Source of the DNA: Haloarcula japonica DSM 6131
Lineage (GTDB): Archaea > Halobacteriota > Halobacteria > Halobacteriales > Haloarculaceae
Assembly (NCBI RefSeq): GCF_000336635.1
Contig: NZ_AOLY01000009.1
Coordinates: 241,593-305,592, forward strand
Direction of reading: 5' to 3'
Length of the DNA stretch: 64,000 bases
The position numbers were made by a program, and so were the translations under genes. Shown piece after piece: positions 9,690 through 18,269 of the stretch. The notes beneath the pieces are model-generated. The model did not search any database. It worked only from the letters and a program-made list of their open reading frames with translations, and was not told where the DNA came from. Position 1 is the stretch's first letter. Each line of letters starts with the position of its first letter.

Positions 9690-9696
9690 CATTTAC
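9690..9696 (+). promoter_or_regulatory. csg1 promoter TATA element
   Basis: CATTTAC lies 24 nt before the conserved TACCCCTACCC block and recurs at the same relative place (22 nt) before csg2. Transcription is expected to start near 9718. Confidence 0.6.
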
Positions 9697-9717
9697 AACA
9701 GACACCTATCGTTTAGA

Positions 9718-9840
9718 CTGTACCCCTACCCATGGCGCCAGAAGTGAGTACACCGGTCCGGTCTACATGCGATCGCGGTGATTGCGTTCCGACCACGTGG
9801 AAAACTGCTGGGGTCGCCCGATAGCAACACAACACAAACT
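9718..9840 (+). promoter_or_regulatory. Conserved csg1 mRNA leader with 30-codon upstream ORF
   Basis: About 120 nt between the predicted transcription start and the csg1 ATG is conserved before csg2. It holds a complete small ORF at 9732-9824 (ATG to TAG, 30 residues, beginning MAPEVSTPVR and ending TTWKTAGVAR), which stops 16 nt before the csg1 start. The last 42 nt up to the uORF stop are identical in both copies. Long leaders are known for haloarchaeal S-layer genes; whether the peptide is made is unknown. The rest of 9409-9689 is AT-richer and holds nothing recognisable. Confidence 0.7.
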
Positions 9841-12729
9841 ATGACAGGAAATTCAGACAAGATACGTAGCCTGTTCCTCACGGCGCTGATGGTCTTCTCG
9901 GTATTCGCCGGGACCATCGCGTTCTCCGGTGGCGCAGCCGCCGCCGCGAACGTGGATATCGATCAGGCCGTAGAGTATAGTTCCGGAACAAATAGTAGCC
10001 CCTCTCAGATTGAAGTCGCACTGACCGGCGGGCTGGACAGTGATATAGCCAGTGACGATGTCCAGCTTTACCTAGGTGGTCAGAACCCCGCTCAGACCAG
10101 CGATGGGAATGACCTCAAAGCCTCCGTATCTGGTGGTGCTGATGGTCGAATCGTCATTGAGCTGAACGAAGATGTTCAGCCAAGTAGGAACCTCACCGTC
10201 AAGCTGACTAGCATCCCTGCTGAGGACGGTGACAACGATGAGACACTCGTCGCAGAAGACATCGACGTGACGTCCAGAACGTTCACCACGACCGGTGAAG
10301 AAGACAGTACAAGCGGAGCACCGTACTACAGCGGTGATACGAATGTCTTCCGTGGTGAGACGTTGGCCATTGAGGCAGACAGTGGTCTCAACCCGAACTC
10401 ACAGGGAATCTCATCTGTCGAAGTTGAGGCAGACGATGGCGGCCTCGTTTCATCTGGCACCTTCGAAGCTAACAGCGAGGTGTACATTGTTGAGACGAGT
10501 GATCTCGACACCGGTGAGTCATACAACATTTCTGTTGATAACCGGAAGCAGAACTCGTTCACCGTGAGTGACCTCAACATGCAGGTCAACATTGACGACG
10601 ACGTTGGTGACGGTGCCAACATTGACGACTCGGATACGCTTGCAGTCAACGTATCCATCAACCGTGGTGGTGAACCCGCGAATGCGACACTGTTCAACGA
10701 GGACGACGAGAAGGTCACCGAACTCGACGAGGGTGTCAACAATCCACAGTTCAAAGACCTGCGGAGCAACAGTAATGTCGTCTTCAACTTCGGTAGCGTG
10801 AGTGACAGCGACAGTCCGTACTACGTTGAAGTGACGGACCAGCAGACTGGTGTCACAGCCGAATCCGACCTTATCAACGTCTCTGACTCCGGCGACGGTG
10901 ACGCGAGCTTCGAAGCGTCCTCAGTGCAGGACGAAGCCGGTGATGTTGCTAACATCACGGTCCAGCTCGACAACACCGAAGACGGAATCATCAGCGTCGG
11001 TAGTACGAACGACGACAACTACGCTATCGTCGGCCAAATTGAGGACGAAGATGGTGACGGCGAAGTTACTGTCCAGTTCAACAGCTACACCGCTGGGACC
11101 TCCAGTGCTAACGAAGAGAGTCTCGGGGATGGTGACAGTAACACGGTCCTCAGCGTGCCTGGTGACGACGATATCGAGGTCCTCACCGAAGAAGGTAGCT
11201 TCGATAGGCTCAACGGCGACGATGACGCTGACCTCTCGACCGATGTCCTCGAACCTGGGTCCTACTCGATGAATGTTACCGCCACAACTGATGAAGGTCA
11301 GATCGACGATCCTGATTCAGTTGGGACGCTCCGACTTAGCGAGAGCTCCGTCGAAAACATTCAAACCTGGGCCGCACCGAGTGACGCAGATATAGATGAC
11401 GACGAGGTCGACATCTACGACCGCATTGGTGTGAACCTCACGCAGTCCGATAACATCGCCGCTGAAGACGTTGTTGTCCATCAGATCCAGGCATCCGGTA
11501 TCGAAGGTGCCCTTGAACATGAGGAAGAGGACAACAGTGCCGGCGATACGACAGCGGCGTTCACTCAGGCTGTCGATACTAACGGAGACACCAGCGATGG
11601 TGTCGGTGATGCTGGTCTGACACTCTACCTCAACCGGAGTGACGTCGGTGCCAACGCAGACCCCGACCCGGTTAACTTCAACGCGGGCGACCCGCTCACC
11701 GTCGTCGATGACCCGGACAACAACACCTACTTCGTTGCTGTCGATACGAGCGAGGTCGAGTTCACCGAGTCTGAAGACCTCCTCACCGACGAAGAGGATA
11801 CGCGGCTCAACGCTACCTTCTCGATTAAAGAGGGTGCGCTGTCTGACGATGACAAAAGTGACAGTGCGTTGTATAGGACATCCGAGCGCGATGCCACACT
11901 GAATCTTGACGACGACGGTTTCGTCACGGTTTCAGCTGCCACTGGTCAGGAAGTGACCGGTACGACGAACATCGCGCCCGGCTCCGAGCTCGAAGTCGAA
12001 ATGGAGTCCGAGAGTGAAGCGAACCCGTTCGTCGAACGACCGGAAGCTACTGTCGATCCGAACGGCACGTACGTCGCTACGGAAGACTTCAGTGACTACT
12101 CCGCTGGAACGAACTTCACCGTCCAGACGTTGGACGTTGACGGTGATGAGGACTTCAGCGACGAGGAAGACGGTCGCATCGTCGAAGCCGACACGGCCAC
12201 TGTGAGCATCAGCGAGCAGGAATCTGACGGTAGCGAAGTCGTCGTCGACAGTGCGCAGCTGTCCGACGGTGGCTTCATCGCTATCCACGAGGGTAGCGCA
12301 TCCGGCGACGTTGTCGGCAACTCTGAGTACCTCGAGGCAGGCAGCCACGAGGACATCACCATCACGCTCGACGAGCCGATGGACGAGGACTTCACCGCGG
12401 TTGCGATGCCGCACCTCGACACCAACGGTAACGAAGCGTACGACTTCCCGGACGCTGACGGTCCGTACACCCAGAACGGCTCCGCCGTGACGGACAGTGC
12501 GAACGTGACCATCGTTACCGAGGACACGCCTGCAGACACGCCTGAGGACACGCCTGAGGATACGCCTGAGGACACGCCTGAGGACACGCCTGAGGACACG
12601 CCTGAGGAATCGACGGACACCGAAACTGAACCTGGGACCACGGAACAGACCGGTCCCGGCTTCACGGCAGCCATCGCGCTCATCGCGCTGGTCGCCGCTG
12701 CACTCCTCGCCGTCCGACGCGACAACTAA
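9841..12729 (+). CDS. csg1: S-layer (cell surface) glycoprotein 1
   Basis: The 962-residue major surface glycoprotein forms the cell envelope lattice. The N-terminal signal peptide (basic MTGNSDKIR, hydrophobic core to residue 35, cleavage near GGAAAAA/NVDID) is typical of haloarchaeal Csg. The body is beta-rich and extremely acidic, with many N-x-T/S sequons and the Csg-family segment VVVHQIQASGIEGALE. Near the C-terminus an (E/A)DTP repeat forms the O-glycosylated spacer, followed by GPGFTAAIALIALVAAALLAVRR, a PGF-CTERM tripartite tail processed by archaeosortase and replaced by lipid. ATG 9841 is chosen over in-frame 9778, which lies in the leader. Confidence 0.95.
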   Translation: MTGNSDKIRSLFLTALMVFSVFAGTIAFSGGAAAAANVDIDQAVEYSSGTNSSPSQIEVALTGGLDSDIASDDVQLYLGGQNPAQTSDGNDLKASVSGGADGRIVIELNEDVQPSRNLTVKLTSIPAEDGDNDETLVAEDIDVTSRTFTTTGEEDSTSGAPYYSGDTNVFRGETLAIEADSGLNPNSQGISSVEVEADDGGLVSSGTFEANSEVYIVETSDLDTGESYNISVDNRKQNSFTVSDLNMQVNIDDDVGDGANIDDSDTLAVNVSINRGGEPANATLFNEDDEKVTELDEGVNNPQFKDLRSNSNVVFNFGSVSDSDSPYYVEVTDQQTGVTAESDLINVSDSGDGDASFEASSVQDEAGDVANITVQLDNTEDGIISVGSTNDDNYAIVGQIEDEDGDGEVTVQFNSYTAGTSSANEESLGDGDSNTVLSVPGDDDIEVLTEEGSFDRLNGDDDADLSTDVLEPGSYSMNVTATTDEGQIDDPDSVGTLRLSESSVENIQTWAAPSDADIDDDEVDIYDRIGVNLTQSDNIAAEDVVVHQIQASGIEGALEHEEEDNSAGDTTAAFTQAVDTNGDTSDGVGDAGLTLYLNRSDVGANADPDPVNFNAGDPLTVVDDPDNNTYFVAVDTSEVEFTESEDLLTDEEDTRLNATFSIKEGALSDDDKSDSALYRTSERDATLNLDDDGFVTVSAATGQEVTGTTNIAPGSELEVEMESESEANPFVERPEATVDPNGTYVATEDFSDYSAGTNFTVQTLDVDGDEDFSDEEDGRIVEADTATVSISEQESDGSEVVVDSAQLSDGGFIAIHEGSASGDVVGNSEYLEAGSHEDITITLDEPMDEDFTAVAMPHLDTNGNEAYDFPDADGPYTQNGSAVTDSANVTIVTEDTPADTPEDTPEDTPEDTPEDTPEDTPEESTDTETEPGTTEQTGPGFTAAIALIALVAAALLAVRRDN
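12520..12603 (+). repeat. 12-bp tandem repeat encoding (E/A)DTP x7
   Basis: Seven consecutive copies of GAGGACACGCCT (one copy begins GCAG, one has GATACG) encode the threonine/proline wall spacer of csg1. The near-identity at DNA level suggests recent slippage expansion. Confidence 0.95.
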
Positions 12730-12768
12730 CTGGAACCGCTCCAGTCCCTGAACACCGCTCTTTTCTTT
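12730..12768 (+). terminator. csg1 terminator hairpin and T-tract
   Basis: CTGGA-ACCGC-TCCAG forms a short stem starting at the stop codon, followed 13 nt later by CTCTTTTCTTT. The same arrangement follows csg2. Confidence 0.6.
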
Positions 12769-13154
12769 CGTGCGCGCACGTGAAGAGTCCAAATAGAATA
12801 CAGAGCGATTCGCGACTAGTTGTTTACTCACACATATGCCGGCGACTTCTGAACGGCTAACTGTCCATCGTCAGTCGTGACTGGATCACAGTCGAACGCT
12901 GGCACAACACGGCAGTAATCCAGTGCCTGCCGGACGCCCCTCGATGTTCGCCGTTGCGAGGGCGGCTTGACAATCATTTGGGACCCATCCGTAGTCGAGT
13001 GATAGAAGAAACTCCGATGGAATCGGGAGGCGTGTTTCCCAGATTAGGTCTCAAGAAGAGTCAGATAAATGTCCAGAATAAGTGTACATACTATTTCAAA
13101 ATAATTATTACCCAACACAAATATGTAATTTGGATTTAACCTTTACCCATAAAG
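12769..13154. other. AT-rich csg1-csg2 intergenic region
   Basis: About 385 bp without a supportable gene. The last 100 bases are markedly AT-rich (runs such as AAAATAATTATTACCC) and lead into the csg2 promoter, possibly an upstream activating region. Confidence 0.5.
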
Positions 13155-13161
13155 CATTTAC
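13155..13161 (+). promoter_or_regulatory. csg2 promoter TATA element
   Basis: CATTTAC, as before csg1, lies 22 nt before TACCCCTACCC. Confidence 0.6.
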
Positions 13162-13182
13162 CCCACTTCCGGCAATATATCG

Positions 13183-13299
13183 ATACCCCTACCCATGACG
13201 CCAGAAGTGAGTACGCCGGTTCGGTCTATGCGTGGTCGCGGTGACCACGTTCCGACCACGTGGAAAACTGCTGGGGTCGCCCGATAGCAAACGCAAACT
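13183..13299 (+). promoter_or_regulatory. Conserved csg2 mRNA leader with 30-codon upstream ORF
   Basis: Duplicate of the csg1 leader. The upstream ORF at 13195-13287 again has exactly 30 codons (begins MTPEVSTPVR, ends TTWKTAGVAR, stop TAG), 12 nt before the csg2 ATG. Relative to csg1 there are synonymous changes and five amino-acid replacements, and no indel. Confidence 0.7.
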
Positions 13300-16242
13300 A
13301 TGACAGATACAAACGAAAAAATCAGAAGCCTGTTCCTCACGGCGCTGATGGTCTTCTCGGTATTCGCCGGGACCATCGCGTTCTCCGGTGGCGCAGCCGC
13401 CGCCGCAAACGTGGATATTGATCAGGCCACAGAGTATAGCCCAGAGACTAGTACCGATGCAAACCCATCCGATGTTGAAATCGCACTGACCGGCGACCTC
13501 GGCTCCGGAAACGGTGTCGGCTCCGAGGAGGTTGTGCTCTACCTTGATGGGAACAAAAATCCGGGCATTGTTGAGTCCGGTGATGTAATTCAAAACAACG
13601 GCGAGAACGGTCGGGTTGTTATTAACCTGAACGAAGATATCAAGCCGAGCGAGAACCTCACCGTCAAGCTGACCGATCTTCCAACAGCCAGCGATAGTCA
13701 AGATGGAACGCTCGTCGCTGAAGATATCGACGTGACGTCGCAAACGTTCACGACGACGAGTGCGGGTGAAGGTGACCTGGCCTCTGGAGAAACTTACAGC
13801 GGCGACACCAACGTCTTCCGCGGCGAGACGATCGCTGTTGAAGAAGCCGGCGGTGTCACTGACGGAAACGTTGAGGTTGAAGAAGACGATGGTGGACTCG
13901 TTGCATCCGGCTCGTTCGGAGAGAACAGCGACGTGTACATTGTTGAGACGAGTGACCTCGATACTGGTCAGTCGTACAACATCTCTGTTGACGGTAACAA
14001 GCAGAACTCGTTCACCGTGAGTGACCTCAACATGCAGGTCAACATTGATGACAATGTCGGCGACGGTGCCAACATCGACAACACGGACACCCTCGCAGTT
14101 AACGTGTCCATCAACCGCGGTGGCGAGGAAGCCAACGCGACCCTGTTCAACGAGGACGATGAAAAGGTCGCCGTAGCCAACCTAGATGAGAACGTCGACA
14201 ATCCTCAGTTCAAGGACCTGAAAAGCAACAGTAACGTTGTCTTCGACTTCGGTAGCGTGAGCGAGACCGACAGTCCGTACTACGTTGAAGTGACGGACCA
14301 GCAGACTGGTGTCTCTGCCGAATCGGACCTCATCAACGTCTCCGACTCCGAAGACGGTGACGCGAGTTTCGAGTCGTCCACGGTTCAGGACGAAGTCGGT
14401 GACGTCGCCAACATCACGGTCCAGCTCGACAACACCGAAGATGCTGTGATCAACGTCGGCAGCCAGAACGATGACAACTACGTCATCCAGGGTCAGCTCG
14501 AGGACGACGACGGTGACGGCGAAGTCACTGTCCAGTTCAACAGCTACACCGCTGGGACCTCCGACAGTGTGCAAATCGATACGACTGACGGCGATGGCGA
14601 TAACCCTGACACGACGGTCGGCGGGAACACGGTCCTGTCCGTCCCCGGTGACGACAACATCGACATTGTCTTGGAAAAAGGCAGCTTCGCCAATAACCGA
14701 GATCAGCTCTCAGAGGATACGCTTGAAGCTGGGTCCTACTCAATCAACGTGACTGCCGGGACCACAACTTCCAACGACCTCGATGATACTGAGAACTTCG
14801 ACGCTGACTCGGTTGGACGGCTCCGACTCAACGACAACTCTGTCGAGAACGTCCAGACGTGGGCCGCACCGAGCGATGCAGAAATCGACAACGATGATGT
14901 CGATGTCTACGACCGCATTGGTGTGAACCTCACGCAGTCGGATGACATCGCGGCCGAAGACGTTGTCGTCCACCAGGTTCGAGTATCCGGTATCGAAGGT
15001 GCGCTCGAATACGAACAGGAAGACGGTACTGCCGGTGACGCGACGACCGCGTTCGAGAATATCGTCGACACTGACGGTGACACTTCGGATACCACCGGGC
15101 TTCAGAGCAGTACTGACGCTGGTCTGACGCTCTACGTCAACCGCACTGACGTCGGTGCGAACGCCGATCCGTACGCGATCGACTTCGCCAACAGTGGGGA
15201 TGCCCTCACTGTTGTTGACGACCCGGACAACAACACCTACTTCGTCGCTGTCGACACGAGCGACGTCGAATTCCTCAACACTGACAAGACGATTGTCAGT
15301 GAGGACGATACGCGAATCAACGCAACCTTCGCAATCAAAGAGTCTAGCGCAATCTCTGACGACGGCAAGTCTGCCAGCGCGCTTTACTCGACATCCGAGC
15401 GCGACGCCACGCTGGACCTTGACGACGACGACCTCGTCACGGTCTCGGCCGCCGCTGGGCAGGAAGTGACCGGGACGACGAACGTCGCACCCGGCACCGA
15501 GCTTGAAGTCGAGATGGAGTCCGAGAGCGATGCGAACCCGTTCGTCCTCCGACCTGAAGTGGACGTCGCCACTGATGGCACGTACACTGCCACGGCTGAC
15601 TTCAGCGACTACTCCGCTGGAACGAACTTCACCGTCGAGACGCTCGACGTTGACGGGAATGCCGACTTCACCGACGAGGAAGACGGCCGCATCGTCGAAG
15701 CAGGTACGGCCACTGTGAGCATCAGCGAACAGGAATCCACCGGTAGCGAAGTCGTTGTCGACAGCGCCCAGCTGTCCGACGGTGGCTTCATCGCTATCCA
15801 CGCCGGTAACGCATCCGGCGACGTCGTCGGCAACTCCGAGTACCTCGAGGCAGGCAGCCACGAGGACATCACCATCACGCTCGACGAGCCGATGGACGAG
15901 GATTTCACCGCAGTCGCGATGCCACACCAGGATACCAACAGTAACGAAGCGTACGACTTCCCGGACGCTGACGGTCCGTACACCTCGAACGGCACGGCTG
16001 TCACAGACAGTGCGAACGTGACCATCGTCGAGGAGCAGACCGAAGCGCCGGACACGGAAACCGAAACCGAAGCGCCGGACACGGAAACCGAAACCGAGGA
16101 GCAGACTGAGGAGACCACCACCATGGACTCCGGAACTGACGAAGTTGAGACCACGGAACAGACCGGTCCCGGCTTCACGGCAGCCCTCGCGCTCATCGCG
16201 CTCGTCGCTGCTGCACTCCTCGCCGTCCGACGCGACAACTAA
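13300..16242 (+). CDS. csg2: S-layer (cell surface) glycoprotein 2
   Basis: This 980-residue paralogue of csg1 lies downstream in tandem. The signal peptide region (about 90 nt of DNA) is nearly identical to csg1, and long internal blocks (for example the segment around YYVEVTDQQTGVSAESDLINV and the C-terminal third) are strongly conserved. Other stretches, especially residues 35-130 and 420-480, diverge with indels. The spacer before the PGF-CTERM tail is a TEAPDTETE repeat instead of EDTP. The tail (GPGFTAALALIALVAAALL-AVRRDN) is archaeosortase-type. The two proteins could form alternative or mixed S-layers. Confidence 0.95.
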   Translation: MTDTNEKIRSLFLTALMVFSVFAGTIAFSGGAAAAANVDIDQATEYSPETSTDANPSDVEIALTGDLGSGNGVGSEEVVLYLDGNKNPGIVESGDVIQNNGENGRVVINLNEDIKPSENLTVKLTDLPTASDSQDGTLVAEDIDVTSQTFTTTSAGEGDLASGETYSGDTNVFRGETIAVEEAGGVTDGNVEVEEDDGGLVASGSFGENSDVYIVETSDLDTGQSYNISVDGNKQNSFTVSDLNMQVNIDDNVGDGANIDNTDTLAVNVSINRGGEEANATLFNEDDEKVAVANLDENVDNPQFKDLKSNSNVVFDFGSVSETDSPYYVEVTDQQTGVSAESDLINVSDSEDGDASFESSTVQDEVGDVANITVQLDNTEDAVINVGSQNDDNYVIQGQLEDDDGDGEVTVQFNSYTAGTSDSVQIDTTDGDGDNPDTTVGGNTVLSVPGDDNIDIVLEKGSFANNRDQLSEDTLEAGSYSINVTAGTTTSNDLDDTENFDADSVGRLRLNDNSVENVQTWAAPSDAEIDNDDVDVYDRIGVNLTQSDDIAAEDVVVHQVRVSGIEGALEYEQEDGTAGDATTAFENIVDTDGDTSDTTGLQSSTDAGLTLYVNRTDVGANADPYAIDFANSGDALTVVDDPDNNTYFVAVDTSDVEFLNTDKTIVSEDDTRINATFAIKESSAISDDGKSASALYSTSERDATLDLDDDDLVTVSAAAGQEVTGTTNVAPGTELEVEMESESDANPFVLRPEVDVATDGTYTATADFSDYSAGTNFTVETLDVDGNADFTDEEDGRIVEAGTATVSISEQESTGSEVVVDSAQLSDGGFIAIHAGNASGDVVGNSEYLEAGSHEDITITLDEPMDEDFTAVAMPHQDTNSNEAYDFPDADGPYTSNGTAVTDSANVTIVEEQTEAPDTETETEAPDTETETEEQTEETTTMDSGTDEVETTEQTGPGFTAALALIALVAAALLAVRRDN
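16042..16095 (+). repeat. 27-bp direct repeat x2 in the csg2 spacer
   Basis: Two adjacent identical 27-bp units encode EAPDTETET, the Thr-rich spacer of csg2. They differ completely from the csg1 repeat at the equivalent place. Confidence 0.9.
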
Positions 16243-16281
16243 CTGGAATCGCTCCAGTCCCTGAACACCGTTCTTTCTTTT
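16243..16281 (+). terminator. csg2 terminator hairpin and T-tract
   Basis: CTGGA-ATCGC-TCCAG followed by TTCTTTCTTTT, homologous to the csg1 terminator. Confidence 0.6.
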
Positions 16282-16388
16282 GTGCGCTACGCCGGTAGCA
16301 GCGGCGCTACCGCAGGCCGGTCCGATGACGACACCGCACAGTAGCGCAACGACAAAACATATACGCCGGTTTGGCTAACGTACGAGCA

Positions 16389-17390
16389 ATGAGTGAGACA
16401 GTCCTGCAGGCAGGTGTCGATATCGCTGGACTGTCGTTCGACCCGGTCGCGGTCTCGGAGCCGCTGATGTGGCTCGTTCTCGCGGCGTTTCTGGGAAGTG
16501 TGGCTGTCGCCCAGTATGACGAGCGACTGGCCCGTCCAGTCGCAACGGTCGGCTGGGGGCTGTTCGCAGTGTACTGGCTCGCCCTGGCTCCGCATTTCAT
16601 TCTGATACAGAAAAGCGTCGTTGAGGGCCTGGGGAGCATCATCGCAGTCCCTCTGTCGCTGTACACCGGCTATTTACTCTGGAACGGGCGAGAGTCACTG
16701 CTGGTGTTGACCCGTGCCATCGGTATCATGGGCGTCATCTACGTCCCCTTCCTCACTATCGGGCCGCTCCGCCAGATAATCATCGAGATTGTCACGGATC
16801 AGGTCGCGTTCCTCATGACCCTAATCGGGTACGACCCGATGGTAGTCAGCGGGCTCTCGCACAACGGTATCGATATCGCGTCGAAGCAGTACCCCTACGA
16901 AAACACGTTCTGGTTCGGCGAACACGAGCGCCCGATAACGTACACTATCATTCTGGCCTGTACAGGTATTGGCAGTATCTCCATCTTCGCTGGCGGAATA
17001 CTGGCAGTCAGGGCACCGTGGCGACGGAAACTCCGCGTGCTGGTCGTGGCTGTCGGTATCATCTACGTACTGAATCTCCTTCGGAACCTCGGGATCGCGC
17101 TGGCTTTTGGCCTCCAGAAGGCGCAGTTCTTCCCGGGAGCGATCATGGCACTGTTCGGCCTCAGCGACGCACAGCTCGTGTCCTACTACATCGTCGACCG
17201 GATGCTGGCGCAGTTCGGCTCCGTTATCGTCCTCGTCGGGCTGACGTGGGTGCTGATGCGGGAGCTACCGGAACTCACGGTTATCATCGAGGACCTCCTG
17301 TTTCTGGTGACCGGCACGGAGTACGACCTCGGAACGGCGTTCGAAAAGAACCAGTCGGAATCGAGTCCCGCAACGCCCGGTGACGACTGA
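16389..17390 (+). CDS. artA: Archaeosortase A
   Basis: This 333-residue polytopic membrane protein, with about eight helices, belongs to the exosortase/archaeosortase family. It recognises PGF-CTERM tails, cleaves them and allows C-terminal lipid attachment. The catalytic cysteine is in ACTGIGSISI and the conserved arginines are in NLLRNLG and YYIVDRML, matching the Cys-Arg-Arg set known from Haloferax ArtA. ATG 16389 is chosen because CATATACG lies about 30 nt upstream (leaderless); a TTG at 16371 is in frame. It sits directly after its two presumed main substrates, csg1 and csg2, but has its own promoter. Confidence 0.93.
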   Translation: MSETVLQAGVDIAGLSFDPVAVSEPLMWLVLAAFLGSVAVAQYDERLARPVATVGWGLFAVYWLALAPHFILIQKSVVEGLGSIIAVPLSLYTGYLLWNGRESLLVLTRAIGIMGVIYVPFLTIGPLRQIIIEIVTDQVAFLMTLIGYDPMVVSGLSHNGIDIASKQYPYENTFWFGEHERPITYTIILACTGIGSISIFAGGILAVRAPWRRKLRVLVVAVGIIYVLNLLRNLGIALAFGLQKAQFFPGAIMALFGLSDAQLVSYYIVDRMLAQFGSVIVLVGLTWVLMRELPELTVIIEDLLFLVTGTEYDLGTAFEKNQSESSPATPGDD

Positions 17391-17414
17391 ACTGCGTCGT
17401 GGAAACGACGGCTG

Positions 17415-18194
17415 TTATTCGACTGCTGCTCCAGCAAGTGACTCAAGTACGTCCGCTTCGAGCGGGTGGAGCGAACCGGGGATCACGAGCAGGTGTAGCG
17501 GTTCACCGAACGTCTGTGTAGCGAGTTCGTCGAGCGTATCGGCGACCACTAGCGGGTCCGGGCTGCCGGCTCTGGCTACGACGACGCCGAGTGTGTCTGG
17601 GAACGGCCCAGATAGCATGGCGGCGGCCTGGCTGGCTGTCATGTACGTGTCGTCACTGTCGTCCCAGTGGGGGTCGTCGACCTTGATATCGAGGTAGACC
17701 AGCGTATGCAGATCTCGGTCCTGATTGTCTTCGATAGTAGCGACGACGCTGTCCGGAACGCCGTCACCGCCGTGGGCGTCCTCGAACGGAAGAGTCGTTG
17801 CTTTGCCGAAGCGGTAGTTCTGCAGGCCGGTCAGCGAGCCGGCGGCAGTCTGGGCGGTCGTTCCGTGGACGATTCGGGTTTCGATACCACGGTCCTCGGC
17901 ACGGAGTCGGAGGTCGGTGTGTGTCGTCGAGACCATCGTATCCCCGGCGGTACAGAAGACGACGTTTTCGCGCTCGGCGGCTTCAAGAATCGGTTCCGGG
18001 TCCTGTTCGATGCCGGCTCGGTCCCTGACTTCGATACTCGTCCCCAGCGTATCCTCCAGCGTTTCGATATCAGTACCGATCAGCCGGCTTGTGTAGAATT
18101 CGGCGAACACCCGGTCGGCATCCCGGATAGCGTCACGTCCCGCAACCGTGACCGAGCGTTCGTCGTAGAGGCCCAGCCCGACGAATGTGAGCAT
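17415..18194 (-). CDS. dph5: Diphthine synthase
   Basis: This 259-residue SAM-dependent methyltransferase of the tetrapyrrole-methylase fold methylates the modified histidine of elongation factor 2 in diphthamide synthesis. The start MLTFVGLGLYDE, the motif VVFCTAGDTMVSTTH and IVHGTTAQTAAGSLTGLQNYRFG are family hallmarks. A TTTATC element about 27 nt upstream supports the ATG at 18194 and a leaderless mRNA; the frame's upstream extension is antisense to trm5. It is divergent from trm5 across 75 bp and convergent with artA. Confidence 0.95.
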   Translation of the reverse strand: MLTFVGLGLYDERSVTVAGRDAIRDADRVFAEFYTSRLIGTDIETLEDTLGTSIEVRDRAGIEQDPEPILEAAERENVVFCTAGDTMVSTTHTDLRLRAEDRGIETRIVHGTTAQTAAGSLTGLQNYRFGKATTLPFEDAHGGDGVPDSVVATIEDNQDRDLHTLVYLDIKVDDPHWDDSDDTYMTASQAAAMLSGPFPDTLGVVVARAGSPDPLVVADTLDELATQTFGEPLHLLVIPGSLHPLEADVLESLAGAAVE

Positions 18195-18269
18195 ACACAG
18201 AGTGGGTCGCCGCCGCGGATAAAGGGCGCGAAGCGTCAGGCTTACCGCCCACCGTCGGGGAGGAAACGT

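Noticed and set aside
9523..9747. 74-codon plus-strand ORF before csg1
   Set aside because: AT-rich, atypical composition, spans the csg1 promoter; no family resemblance.
17667..18269. Plus-strand extension of the trm5 frame
   Set aside because: It is antisense to dph5 and unlike Trm5 proteins, which start near MAVPCVRV.
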